Source: Allochromatium vinosum DSM 180
GTDB lineage: Bacteria; Pseudomonadota; Gammaproteobacteria; Chromatiales; Chromatiaceae
NCBI RefSeq assembly: GCF_000025485.1
Contig: NC_013851.1
Location: forward strand, 2,089,501-2,153,500
Length of the DNA: 64,000 nucleotides
Direction of reading: 5' to 3'
The position numbers and the translations under genes are program-made. The notes below the pieces were generated by a model, which saw only the letters and a program-made list of their open reading frames with translations, was not told where the DNA came from and did not search any database. How positions within the stretch are numbered: position 1 is the stretch's first letter; each line of letters starts with the position of its first letter. Positions 8,374 to 16,240 of this stretch are shown here, piece after piece.

Positions 8374-8934
8374 TCAGCGATCGATGGGAACGCCAAGTCG
8401 GCGCAGATCGAGTGCGTGCCCACCCGCCACTAGATAGGTCGATGAACAACGCGGCCCGAGCCGGCGCACCAGACCACCGAGCCGGTCGCGGAACAGTCGC
8501 CCGATCGGATAGGCGGGGATGACGCCCCAGCCGGTCTCCTCGGCGACCAGGATGACCGGCGCGGCCGGGCGCTGTTCGAGCACACTGAGCAGACGCTCAC
8601 AGCGTGCACGCCAAGCCGCCTCGTCCAGCTCGATCAGGTTCGCCACCCAGGTTCCGAGCGAGTCGATCAGCAAACAGACGTCGCCCGCGCCCGCCGTTGC
8701 AATGGCCGACTCCAGCTCGGTCGGCGCGCACAGGGTCGACCAGTGCGCTGGACGGCGCTGTCGGTGCGCGGCGATGCGTGCCGTCCAGTCGGCGTCCTCG
8801 GGATCTTCGCGCGCGGTGGCGACATAGATCACCGGCCGCCCCGACTCGTGCGCCAGCCGCTCGGCCCATTCGCTCTTGCCGCTGCGCGCCGGTCCAGTGA
8901 CCAGGATGGTGGCCCTTTCGTTTTCGCCAATCAT
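8374..8934 (-). CDS. cobU: Bifunctional adenosylcobinamide kinase / adenosylcobinamide-phosphate guanylyltransferase
   Basis: 186 residues, the normal length for CobU/CobP. The P-loop GPARSGKS is at residues 14-21, followed by ESGRPVIYVATAREDPEDAD with the nucleotide-binding and guanylylation region (HRQRRPAHW), and LLIDSLGTWVANL. It phosphorylates adenosylcobinamide and transfers GMP to form AdoCbi-GDP, the activated intermediate for nucleotide-loop assembly in the cytoplasm. Its position directly before btuFCD fits salvage of imported cobinamide. It starts 6 bases after alr. Confidence 0.9.
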   Translation of the reverse strand: MIGENERATILVTGPARSGKSEWAERLAHESGRPVIYVATAREDPEDADWTARIAAHRQRRPAHWSTLCAPTELESAIATAGAGDVCLLIDSLGTWVANLIELDEAAWRARCERLLSVLEQRPAAPVILVAEETGWGVIPAYPIGRLFRDRLGGLVRRLGPRCSSTYLVAGGHALDLRRLGVPIDR

Positions 8935-8940
8935 CGTGCG

Positions 8941-10044
8941 TCAAGCGTCCTCGTACATCAGGGGCACGCGCCGGCCGATCCCGGTGAAGAGCTGATAGGC
9001 AATGGTATCGCTCGCCTCGGCGACCGCGCCGGCCGGAACGGTCCGGCCCCACAGCTCGACCGGATCGCCGGGTCGAGCCTCGTCGAACCCGGTGAGATCG
9101 AGCGTGATCATGTCCATCGAGACGCGCCCGATGAGTCGCGTGAGTCGTCCGCCGACAGCGATCGGCGTCCCGTCGCGTGCATGACGCGGATAACCGTCGG
9201 CATAGCCGATGGCCGCCACGCCGACCCGGGTCGGGCGCTCACAGACGAAGCGCCCGCCATAGCCGACCGGCTCGCCCGCGTCCAGATCGCGGACGGCGAT
9301 CAGGGCCGACTCGAGCGTCATCGCCGGGCGCAGATCGCCCGCATCCATGTTCGCGTTCGACCCGGTGCCGGCGAAGGGCGAGACGCCATAGAGCATGATC
9401 CCCGGCCGCGTCCAGTCCCCATGGGCCTGGGGCCAGGCGAACACGGCGGCCGAGTTGGCGAGACTGCGCCCGATCCGGGCACCGTTCAGCGCCTGCTCGA
9501 AGGCTTCGATCTGAGCCGAGGTATAGGGATGATCGATCTCGTCGGCGCGGGCGAAATGGGTCATGGCCACGCGCTCGCCGACATGCGGACAGGCGGCCAG
9601 CCGTGCGTTGACTTCAGCGAACTCCGACAGGCTGAAGCCGACCCGGTGCATCCCGGTGTCGAGCTTGATCCAGCAATCGAGCCGCCGGCTGGGATGCGCG
9701 TTCAGCACCCAGTCCAGCTGCTCGCGACAGTGCACCACCATCGCCAGTCCGGCACGCTCGACGAGCGCGATCTCATCGGGGCTGAAGACCCCCTCCAGCA
9801 GCAGCATCGGCTCCTGGATACCGGATTCGCGCAGCTCCAGCGCCTCCTCGACACAGGCCACCGCGAACCCGTCGGCCTCATCAGCCAGCGTGCGCGCCAC
9901 GGCGATCGCGCCATGCCCATAGGCATTGGCCTTGACCACGGCGAGTGCGCGTGAACGCGGCGCCAGCGACTTGGCGCGACGATAATTGTGACGAATCGCG
10001 TCCAGATGGATACGGGCGCGCAATGGACGGGCGGAGCGGGTCAT
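8941..10044 (-). CDS. alr: Alanine racemase
   Basis: 367 residues, the usual length. The PLP-binding lysine is in AVVKANAYGHG (Lys38), and the second-domain catalytic Tyr region is AAIGYADGYPR. The motifs LDTGMHRVGF and the C-terminal SMDMITLDLTG and DPVELWGR are also present. It interconverts L- and D-alanine for peptidoglycan synthesis. It is the first gene of an apparent alr-cobU-btuF-btuC-btuD operon with very short gaps, an unusual partner for cobalamin genes. Confidence 0.95.
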   Translation of the reverse strand: MTRSARPLRARIHLDAIRHNYRRAKSLAPRSRALAVVKANAYGHGAIAVARTLADEADGFAVACVEEALELRESGIQEPMLLLEGVFSPDEIALVERAGLAMVVHCREQLDWVLNAHPSRRLDCWIKLDTGMHRVGFSLSEFAEVNARLAACPHVGERVAMTHFARADEIDHPYTSAQIEAFEQALNGARIGRSLANSAAVFAWPQAHGDWTRPGIMLYGVSPFAGTGSNANMDAGDLRPAMTLESALIAVRDLDAGEPVGYGGRFVCERPTRVGVAAIGYADGYPRHARDGTPIAVGGRLTRLIGRVSMDMITLDLTGFDEARPGDPVELWGRTVPAGAVAEASDTIAYQLFTGIGRRVPLMYEDA

Positions 10045-10098
10045 GGGTGCGGTCTTGAGAGATGGAAACGAGGCCGCTCAGTGTCGCACAAGCCGGGC

Positions 10099-10142
10099 GC
10101 GCGTGCGCGGCGCACGCGCATAACGAATTCAATCATATGATT
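10099..10142. repeat. GC-rich perfect inverted repeat and adjacent AT palindrome in the alr/hydrolase divergent gap
   Basis: GCGCGTGCGC (10099-10108) and GCGCACGCGC (10110-10119) form a perfect 10-base inverted repeat around one base. A short way on, AATCATATGATT (10131-10142) is a perfect 12-base palindrome in a sharply AT-rich stretch. Both lie in the 182-base divergent gap between alr (minus) and the hydrolase-OsmC gene (plus). They could be operators or, for the first, a leader hairpin of the alr transcript. No cobalamin riboswitch was recognised here. Confidence 0.45.
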
Positions 10143-10226
10143 ATATTGATATTTTAGATCCAATCTGTTGTGTGGATACGCGATGCTTGGGTATATTGCA
10201 GCGCAACATACAACAGGGTGGCTCGC

Positions 10227-11486
10227 ATGGCTCGCATCAGGCTCGAATTTCCCAACGCGAATGGACAAACCTTGGTCGGTCTCCTGGAGACCCCGCCCGA
10301 GCGGGTGCCGGTGGTCCGTTACGCCCTCTTCGCTCACTGTTTCACCTGTAGCAAGGACGTGGCCGCGACCAGCCGCATCAGCCGAGCGCTCGCCGAGCGC
10401 GGCATCGCGGTGCTGCGCTTCGACTTCACGGGCCTGGGCAACAGCGACGGCGACTTCGCCAACACCAACTTCTCGTCCAACGTCCAGGATCTGCTGGCGG
10501 CGGCACGCAAGCTGGAACAGGACTTCGAGGCCCCGGCCCTGCTCGTCGGTCACAGCCTGGGCGGCGCGGCCGTGCTCGCGGCGGCTCCCCAGCTGCCCTC
10601 GGTGCAGGCAGTGGCGACCATCGCCGCGCCGGCCACGGCGGCGCATGTGAAGCACCTGCTGACCGGCGCGCGCGATCAGCTCGCTGAGCGCGGCGAGGCC
10701 GAGGTCCAGATCGGCTACCGGCGCTTCAAGATCCGTCAGCAACTGCTCGACGATCTCGATCGCTATGCCGCGCCCGATCACATCCGCCAGCTCGGGCGGC
10801 CGCTCTTGGTCTTCCACTCGCCGCTCGACACCATCGTCGACATCAGCGAGGCGGCCAAAATCTACCAGTCGGCGCTGCATCCCAAGAGCTTCATCTCGCT
10901 CGACAAGGCCGACCACATGCTCACCAACCGCGAGGACGCCGAGTACGTCGCCGAGACCCTGGTCGCCTGGGCCAGCCGCTATCTCGGGATCAAACGGCAC
11001 GGCTTCGAGACGAGTACAGGCACCGCACCCAAGGTCGCCGCCAACGAGGTCGTCGTGACCGAGATCGACACCGACACCCCGTTCCTGCGCGGTCTCTATA
11101 CCCAGCGCCATCAGTGGCAGGCCGACGAACCCAAACCAGCCGGCGGCTCGGATCTGGGACCGACGCCCTATGAGCTGCTGCTGATGGCGCTCGGCGCTTG
11201 CACCTCGATGACCCTGCGCCAGTACGCCAAGCGCCATGGCCTGACTGTCGACGACATCGAAGTGACCCTGAGCCACGCGCGCGACCATGCCGAGGATTGC
11301 GCGGTCAGCGCCGAGCGGCCGGTGAAGCTCGACCGTATCGTCCAGCGCATCGACATCCACGGTCATCTCAGCGCCCTGGAGCGCGAGCGTTTGCTGGAGG
11401 TCGCCGAGCGCTGTCCGGTGCATCGCACGCTCGATGCCAACCCGCGCATCGAGACACGCTATATCGAGGACGATCCCAAGCGATGA
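10227..11486 (+). CDS. Bifunctional alpha/beta hydrolase-OsmC fusion protein
   Basis: 419 residues starting MARIRLEFPNANGQTLVGLL, with AGGGTGG-like purines upstream. Residues 1-255 are an alpha/beta hydrolase with nucleophile elbow LVGHSLGGAA, Asp in HSPLDTIV and His in DKADHMLT, so the triad is complete. Residues about 280-419 are an OsmC/Ohr-like domain, with GPTPYELLLMALGACTSMTL and AERCPVHRTL carrying the two peroxidatic-type cysteines. OsmC domains reduce organic hydroperoxides with thiols. The natural fusion is a known architecture, and the hydrolase may release the substrate for the OsmC domain. It converges on the glycosyltransferase gene with only 16 bases between them. Confidence 0.9.
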   Translation: MARIRLEFPNANGQTLVGLLETPPERVPVVRYALFAHCFTCSKDVAATSRISRALAERGIAVLRFDFTGLGNSDGDFANTNFSSNVQDLLAAARKLEQDFEAPALLVGHSLGGAAVLAAAPQLPSVQAVATIAAPATAAHVKHLLTGARDQLAERGEAEVQIGYRRFKIRQQLLDDLDRYAAPDHIRQLGRPLLVFHSPLDTIVDISEAAKIYQSALHPKSFISLDKADHMLTNREDAEYVAETLVAWASRYLGIKRHGFETSTGTAPKVAANEVVVTEIDTDTPFLRGLYTQRHQWQADEPKPAGGSDLGPTPYELLLMALGACTSMTLRQYAKRHGLTVDDIEVTLSHARDHAEDCAVSAERPVKLDRIVQRIDIHGHLSALERERLLEVAERCPVHRTLDANPRIETRYIEDDPKR

Positions 11487-11502
11487 CAGGTATCGTGCCG
11501 CC

Positions 11503-13029
11503 TCAACGTTCGTAGCGATAGAACGACCAGCGATGCAGCGGACGGCGACAGGGAGGCTCGACTCCCTCGCTCAGCGGCCGGCCGGGACAGTCGAACAGAT
11601 GCCGCTCGGCTGTGACGTGGAAACCCTGGATTGCGGGCGGCGCACCGGCACGGGTCAGCAGCCAGACAGGTGCCGTGACCGTCGGCGGGTCGATCCGGGG
11701 CGCGATCCGGCCACGCAGATATTCAGAGGGTCGCGTCAGCCCCGGCCACTGGCTGGTGGCGGTCAGATCGGGCCGATGGAAACGCAGCATGGCCGTGAGC
11801 TGATAGCGGTCGGCGTGCACGGGCGCATCGAGTCCGGCGGCGATCCCGGCCAACTCCGCGAAGCCATGCGTCTCGCGCAGGATGCGGTTCTGACTGTCCG
11901 GCAGCGGTAGCGCGGCGGTTGCGGCATGGATCGCGTAGAGCGTGACCAGCGCCAGATTGGCCAGGGCCGCCATCCAGGCCCAGCGGCGCGCCCGACGCAG
12001 CCAGAGTGCCGCCAGCGGCGCGGCGCCGAGCAGATACATGGCCGGCCAGTTGGCCTCGACGTCGCTGATCAGGGCGACCAGGGCGAAGAAACTCAGGGGA
12101 AAGAGGCTCGCCGCGAGCAGCAACGTCCGTCCAGGTGTCGTCAGCCGCGAGTCGGATAGGCCCACCTCACGGCGACCGATCCAGGGCGCGAGCAGGATCG
12201 GCAGTGCGATCAATCCCCACAGGGCGAGCTGGACACCCAGATAACCCAGCAGACTCGCGGCACGCTCGCCGGGCATCTCGGGGCCGGACTGCACGATGGC
12301 CCCGGCCTCGGGCGCGACAGCCCCGCCGACCTCGGTCGCAAAACCATGCCCGAACTGAAAACCCAGCGTCAGCCAATCGTTCTGCGCGTTCCAGATCAGA
12401 TTCGGCGCAAAGACCAACAGCGCCGCGCCCGCTCCCAGATAGGGCCAGCGTGTGAGCAACTGACGCCAGTTCGCGCCCAGAATAGCCAGCAGCAGCACGG
12501 GGCCGATCAGGAACATGGTGTACTTGCCCAGCAGTCCCAGACCGATGGCGATCCCGGCCGTGATCCAGCGACGCGGATCGACGGCGAGCGCCCGCTCGGC
12601 TTCGTGCAGCGCCAGCGCCCAGGTGAGCGCCAGCACGCTGTCGGGCGTGGTGATGACGCCACCCGCCACGCCGGCCAGAGTCGCCCCGGCCAGCAGCAGC
12701 GCCAGCACCCGATCGCGGACATCCGTCAGACCGCAGCGGCGATAGAGACGGTCGAGCACCACCAGGGTCGCCAGCCCCGCCAGCAGACCGCCGAGCCGCG
12801 CCATGAACACTGAGCCAGGCTCCAGCCGCACACCCAAACCCAGCAGTGCCACACCCGGCGGATGGTCGAAATAGCCCCAGGCCAGATGACGCGCCCAATC
12901 GAAGTAATAGGCCTCGTCCTGGGTCACGGGTATCAGGGCGGCGATGGCCAGACGCCAGGCGACCAGGCCGCAGATCAGCAATAGGATGAACATAGGTGAA
13001 GGCACATCGATCTCGGTAGCGGTCTGCAT
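11503..13029 (-). CDS. ArnT/PMT-like membrane glycosyltransferase (GT83-type)
   Basis: 508 residues; the ATG at 13029 is used, with an internal ATG at 12993 as an alternative. Multiple membrane helices are present, and the first periplasmic loop contains TQDEAYYFDWARHLAWGYFD, the acidic DE motif and HPP signature of dolichyl-phosphate-mannose-type and ArnT glycosyltransferases. These enzymes transfer a sugar from a polyprenyl-phosphate carrier to lipid A or protein at the outer face of the inner membrane. The acceptor here is unknown. It is the last gene of folB-midA-glycosyltransferase, 9 bases after midA. Confidence 0.82.
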   Translation of the reverse strand: MQTATEIDVPSPMFILLLICGLVAWRLAIAALIPVTQDEAYYFDWARHLAWGYFDHPPGVALLGLGVRLEPGSVFMARLGGLLAGLATLVVLDRLYRRCGLTDVRDRVLALLLAGATLAGVAGGVITTPDSVLALTWALALHEAERALAVDPRRWITAGIAIGLGLLGKYTMFLIGPVLLLAILGANWRQLLTRWPYLGAGAALLVFAPNLIWNAQNDWLTLGFQFGHGFATEVGGAVAPEAGAIVQSGPEMPGERAASLLGYLGVQLALWGLIALPILLAPWIGRREVGLSDSRLTTPGRTLLLAASLFPLSFFALVALISDVEANWPAMYLLGAAPLAALWLRRARRWAWMAALANLALVTLYAIHAATAALPLPDSQNRILRETHGFAELAGIAAGLDAPVHADRYQLTAMLRFHRPDLTATSQWPGLTRPSEYLRGRIAPRIDPPTVTAPVWLLTRAGAPPAIQGFHVTAERHLFDCPGRPLSEGVEPPCRRPLHRWSFYRYER

Positions 13030-13038
13030 CCCATCAAC

Positions 13039-14196
13039 TTATAAACGGTCACTCAGGTCGCGCATGGCGAAACCGCTCCAGGGTCCATCGACCCCCTTGG
13101 CGAGTCCCAGCACCTTGAAGCGCTCGCCCATGGCTGTCGGCAGGAGCAACTGTTTGGCGCCGAGCGCCAGATCGAATGCGGTCTCCGGCGCTGATGCCTG
13201 CATCAGCCGATCGATCCCGCAGCCGATCAGAAAATGCGCCTGGGTGGTGAAGCCGGCCAATTCGAACCCGGCCGCGACGCCCGCTTCAGCCGCCGCTGTG
13301 AAATCGACATGGGCTGTGATGTCCTGGAGTCCGAGATGGACATAGGGGTTGGAATGGGCTTGATGGCGATGGTGACAGCGCAGCGTTCCCATGTGACGCT
13401 CCGGCTGATAGTACTCGGCGCGCGGATAGCCGTAGTCGATCAGGAGGGCCAGACCGCGTTCCATGACGCGCGACAGCGCCGAGAGCCAAGGAGACAGACG
13501 CAGATTGATCTCGGACTCGTAGCCGGGCGTATTGGCCAGCCCTGCCTCGTGCAGTGCGGAAACCGCTTCGACCAGTCCGGTTGAGACGGGCGGGATCGCT
13601 ACCTCGACGAGCCGGCCATCGCGCTCGCCGACACCGATCTCCAGGATCTCGCCCGCATCGCCGAGGCGAAAGCGATGCACCGGCATGGCGTCCAGCACCT
13701 CGTTGGCGATCACGACCCCATCGAAACGCTCGGGCAGTGCCGTCAGCCAGTCGCAGCGGGCGAGCAGATGCGGCGCGGCGGTCTGGATGGCGGCGCGCTG
13801 GCGCTCCTGGAGATCCGGGCTGGGTTCGAGAATCCGGTAGCGCTCGGGCAGCCGTTCCAGCGACGCCAGTTCCAGCAGGATCTGCACGGCCAGCGCCCCG
13901 CTGCCGGCGCCGAACTCCAGGATCTCGCCACTGTCGAGCCGTTCCAGCACCTCGGCGCACTGGACCGCCAGACAACGCCCGAACAGCGGCGAGAGTTCGG
14001 GCGCGGTGACGAAATCGCCGCCCGGCCCGAATTTTGGCGCTCCGGCGACGTAGTAGCCGAGTCCGGGCGCATAGAGCGCCAGCTCCATGAAGCGGTCGAA
14101 GGGGAGCACGCCGCCCCGCGCCCGGATCTCGGCGCGGACACGGTCTTCGAGCCGGCGGCTGATGTCGGCGCCGATGTCGGTTGTGTGGTCAGTCAT
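13039..14196 (-). CDS. MidA/NDUFAF7-family SAM-dependent methyltransferase (DUF185)
   Basis: 385 residues from the ATG at 14196. It has PFDRFMELALYAPGLGYYVA, then GPGGDFVTAPELSPLFG and the SAM-binding motif ILEFGAGSGALA, all typical of the family. Mitochondrial homologues dimethylate an arginine of a complex I subunit; bacterial members are thought to be protein arginine methyltransferases of unproved substrate. It lies 10 bases after folB. No complex I operon is present in the window. Confidence 0.88.
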   Translation of the reverse strand: MTDHTTDIGADISRRLEDRVRAEIRARGGVLPFDRFMELALYAPGLGYYVAGAPKFGPGGDFVTAPELSPLFGRCLAVQCAEVLERLDSGEILEFGAGSGALAVQILLELASLERLPERYRILEPSPDLQERQRAAIQTAAPHLLARCDWLTALPERFDGVVIANEVLDAMPVHRFRLGDAGEILEIGVGERDGRLVEVAIPPVSTGLVEAVSALHEAGLANTPGYESEINLRLSPWLSALSRVMERGLALLIDYGYPRAEYYQPERHMGTLRCHHRHQAHSNPYVHLGLQDITAHVDFTAAAEAGVAAGFELAGFTTQAHFLIGCGIDRLMQASAPETAFDLALGAKQLLLPTAMGERFKVLGLAKGVDGPWSGFAMRDLSDRL

Positions 14197-14206
14197 ATGA
14201 TTGAAC

Positions 14207-14569
14207 TCAACTCGGCCGCACACCGCGCTCGATGACGACCCCGACATCGACCCCCTGCCCCACCGCGCCCGGCTTGTTGAGACTGAGCCGCAGCCAGGCA
14301 ATGCCGAACTCGCGCATCAAGAGCGCCGCGCACTGCTCGGCCAGCGTCTCGACCAGCTCATGCCGGTTGTTCGTGACCACCTCGGCCAGACGACGGGTGA
14401 CGGCGTCATAATCGAGCGCATCGGCGATACGGTCGCTCGCCGCCGCGCGCGCCACGTCGCTGGCCATCTCCAGATCCAGGATCACCGGGCGGGTGGTCTG
14501 CTTCTCCCAGTCGTGGATGCCGATGCGGGTGTCGAGGCGCAGGCCGCGAATGAAGACGATGTCTGACAT
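14207..14569 (-). CDS. folB: Dihydroneopterin aldolase
   Basis: 120 residues, the normal length for FolB. It opens MSDIVFIRGLRLDTRIGIHD with the conserved GIHDWE segment. YDAVTRRLAEVV and HELVETLAEQCAALL follow (the latter with the conserved LVE), and the C-terminal LNKPGAV ends the fold. It cleaves or epimerises 7,8-dihydroneopterin in folate synthesis in the cytoplasm. It is the first gene of a three-gene minus-strand operon and is divergent from plsY, an arrangement common in Gammaproteobacteria. Confidence 0.93.
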   Translation of the reverse strand: MSDIVFIRGLRLDTRIGIHDWEKQTTRPVILDLEMASDVARAAASDRIADALDYDAVTRRLAEVVTNNRHELVETLAEQCAALLMREFGIAWLRLSLNKPGAVGQGVDVGVVIERGVRPS

Positions 14570-14579
14570 GATACAGTTT

Positions 14580-14610
14580 GAATCTCAGGTCTAATTCCAA
14601 CCTCAGATTC
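14580..14610. repeat. Near-perfect inverted repeat between folB and plsY
   Basis: GAATCTCAGGT (14580-14590) and ACCTCAGATTC (14600-14610) are complementary except for one central mismatch, with a 9-base spacer. They occupy most of the 46-base divergent gap between folB and plsY. A shared operator for the two promoters is the simplest reading, but no regulator can be named. Confidence 0.4.
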
Positions 14611-14615
14611 TACTC

Positions 14616-15218
14616 ATGATCACAGCTACACTGCTCATCATCGCTGCCTATCTGCTCGGCTCGGTCTCCAGCGCCATCATCGTCTGCCGCCTGATGGGGC
14701 TGCCGGACCCGCGCACCCAGGGCTCGAACAATCCGGGCGCCACCAACGTCCTGCGCATCGGCGGCAAGAAGGCCGCCGCCATCACGCTCGTCGGCGACAG
14801 CCTCAAGGGGCTGATCCCCATGCTCGTCGGCCATGCCCTGGGCGCCGGCCCCGCCGTGCTCGCCGGGATCGGACTGGCGGCCTTCATCGGCCATCTCTAC
14901 CCCGTGTTCTTCGGCTTCAAGGGCGGCAAGGGCGTGGCCACCGCACTCGGCGTCCAGTTCGGCCTCTACTGGCCGATCGGACTCTGTGTCGCGGCCGTCT
15001 GGCTGTTCGTGGCCAAGGTGCTCAAGATCTCATCGCTCTCGGGGCTGATCTCAATGGCGCTGGCGCCGGTCTTCGTCTGGCTGTTCTGGGACGAGAAGGC
15101 GCTGATCGGGATGCAGCTCATCATCACCGGCCTGCTGATCTGGCGTCATCGCAGCAACATCCGCAACCTGCTCGACGGCACCGAGGACCGGATCAGCGCC
15201 AAGACCTCCTCGGACTGA
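14616..15218 (+). CDS. plsY: Acyl-phosphate glycerol-3-phosphate acyltransferase
   Basis: 200 residues with about five membrane helices. The three family motifs are visible: LLGSVSSAI with DPRTQGSNNPGATN, then the central FFGFKGGKGVATALG, and IWRHRSNIRNLLDGTE at the C terminus. PlsY transfers an acyl group from acyl-phosphate to sn-glycerol 3-phosphate, the first step of phospholipid synthesis at the inner membrane. It is followed by a separate hydrolase gene 86 bases away. Confidence 0.95.
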   Translation: MITATLLIIAAYLLGSVSSAIIVCRLMGLPDPRTQGSNNPGATNVLRIGGKKAAAITLVGDSLKGLIPMLVGHALGAGPAVLAGIGLAAFIGHLYPVFFGFKGGKGVATALGVQFGLYWPIGLCVAAVWLFVAKVLKISSLSGLISMALAPVFVWLFWDEKALIGMQLIITGLLIWRHRSNIRNLLDGTEDRISAKTSSD

Positions 15219-15304
15219 AACATCGCGGTGCCTGGTTCCAGCCCATAGACCCTGTGAACCGCCAAGGCGTACAGCACGCCAAACACAGCAACTCGGAGCA
15301 TTCA

Positions 15305-16240
15305 ATGTCCTTCCGGCGTCGATACATCCTGCTTTGGTCACTGGTTTGGCTCGCCCCGTCAGCGGCAGCCGACTGCACCATCCGCACAGGCGCGGTCTAT
15401 TTCGAGGACGGCACGGTCCATTATCGCGAAGCGGGCGCCGGGCCGGCCGTGGTGCTGCTGCACGGACTCTTCGCCCAGAAGGAACAATGGGACGCCCTGC
15501 TGTGCGAACTGGCGGCGAGCGGCCGACGCGCCCTGGCTCCGGACCTGCCGGGCTATGGCGAGAGCCGCGACTTTCCGCTCGCCGTCTATCCGCTCGAATT
15601 CCAGGCCGAGCGGCTGCATACGCTGATCCTCGAACTGGGTCTGGAGCGCCTGGATCTGGCCGGCAACTCCATGGGCGGAACCATCGCCGCCGAGTATGCC
15701 GCGCGCTACCCCGACCGGGTTCGGACCCTGGCCTTCATCGGCGCGCCGCTGGGGGCGACCGACTGGTCCGAGGGTGTCCAGTCGGCCATCCGCGCCGGTA
15801 TCAACCCCTTCATCCCGCTCGACCGGGATCAGTTCGCGCTGGAGATGCGCCTGCTCTTCGCTGCGCCGCCCGAGATCCCGGAGTCCATCGTGGAGACGGC
15901 CGTCGCCGAGTATCGCGAGCACCAGCTCCATTACCGTCAGGTCTGGGACATCGTCAACCTCGACGCGGATTTGCTCCAGACACGGCACGACGAGCGGCCG
16001 CACCACAACCCGCCTCCGCCGCCGACGCTCATTCTCTGGGGCGAGCGTGACGGTATCTTCGCGGTCACGGCGGCGCGGCCGTTCCAGGCGCACCGACCGC
16101 GCAGCCGACTGGAGATCCTGCCCGAGACCGGGCATCTGCCGATGCTGGAGCATCCCGCCGAGACGGCGGCCGCCTATCGGCGTTTTCTGGAGGCCCCGGA
16201 GCCGGCAGAGCGTGACAGGCATCGAGGCCCAGGTGGATGA
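15305..16240 (+). CDS. Exported alpha/beta hydrolase
   Basis: 311 residues from the ATG at 15305. MSFRRRYILLWSLVWLAPSA reads as a signal peptide cleaved before DCTIRTG, so a periplasmic location is likely. The oxyanion region is VLLHGLFAQKEQW, the nucleophile Ser is in LAGNSMGGTIA, Asp is in LILWGERDGIF, and His is in LPETGHLPMLEHP, giving a complete triad. It resembles epoxide or haloalkane hydrolases and lipases of the MhpC type, but no substrate can be assigned. Its stop overlaps the start of the following kinase gene by 4 bases. Confidence 0.85.
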   Translation: MSFRRRYILLWSLVWLAPSAAADCTIRTGAVYFEDGTVHYREAGAGPAVVLLHGLFAQKEQWDALLCELAASGRRALAPDLPGYGESRDFPLAVYPLEFQAERLHTLILELGLERLDLAGNSMGGTIAAEYAARYPDRVRTLAFIGAPLGATDWSEGVQSAIRAGINPFIPLDRDQFALEMRLLFAAPPEIPESIVETAVAEYREHQLHYRQVWDIVNLDADLLQTRHDERPHHNPPPPPTLILWGERDGIFAVTAARPFQAHRPRSRLEILPETGHLPMLEHPAETAAAYRRFLEAPEPAERDRHRGPGG

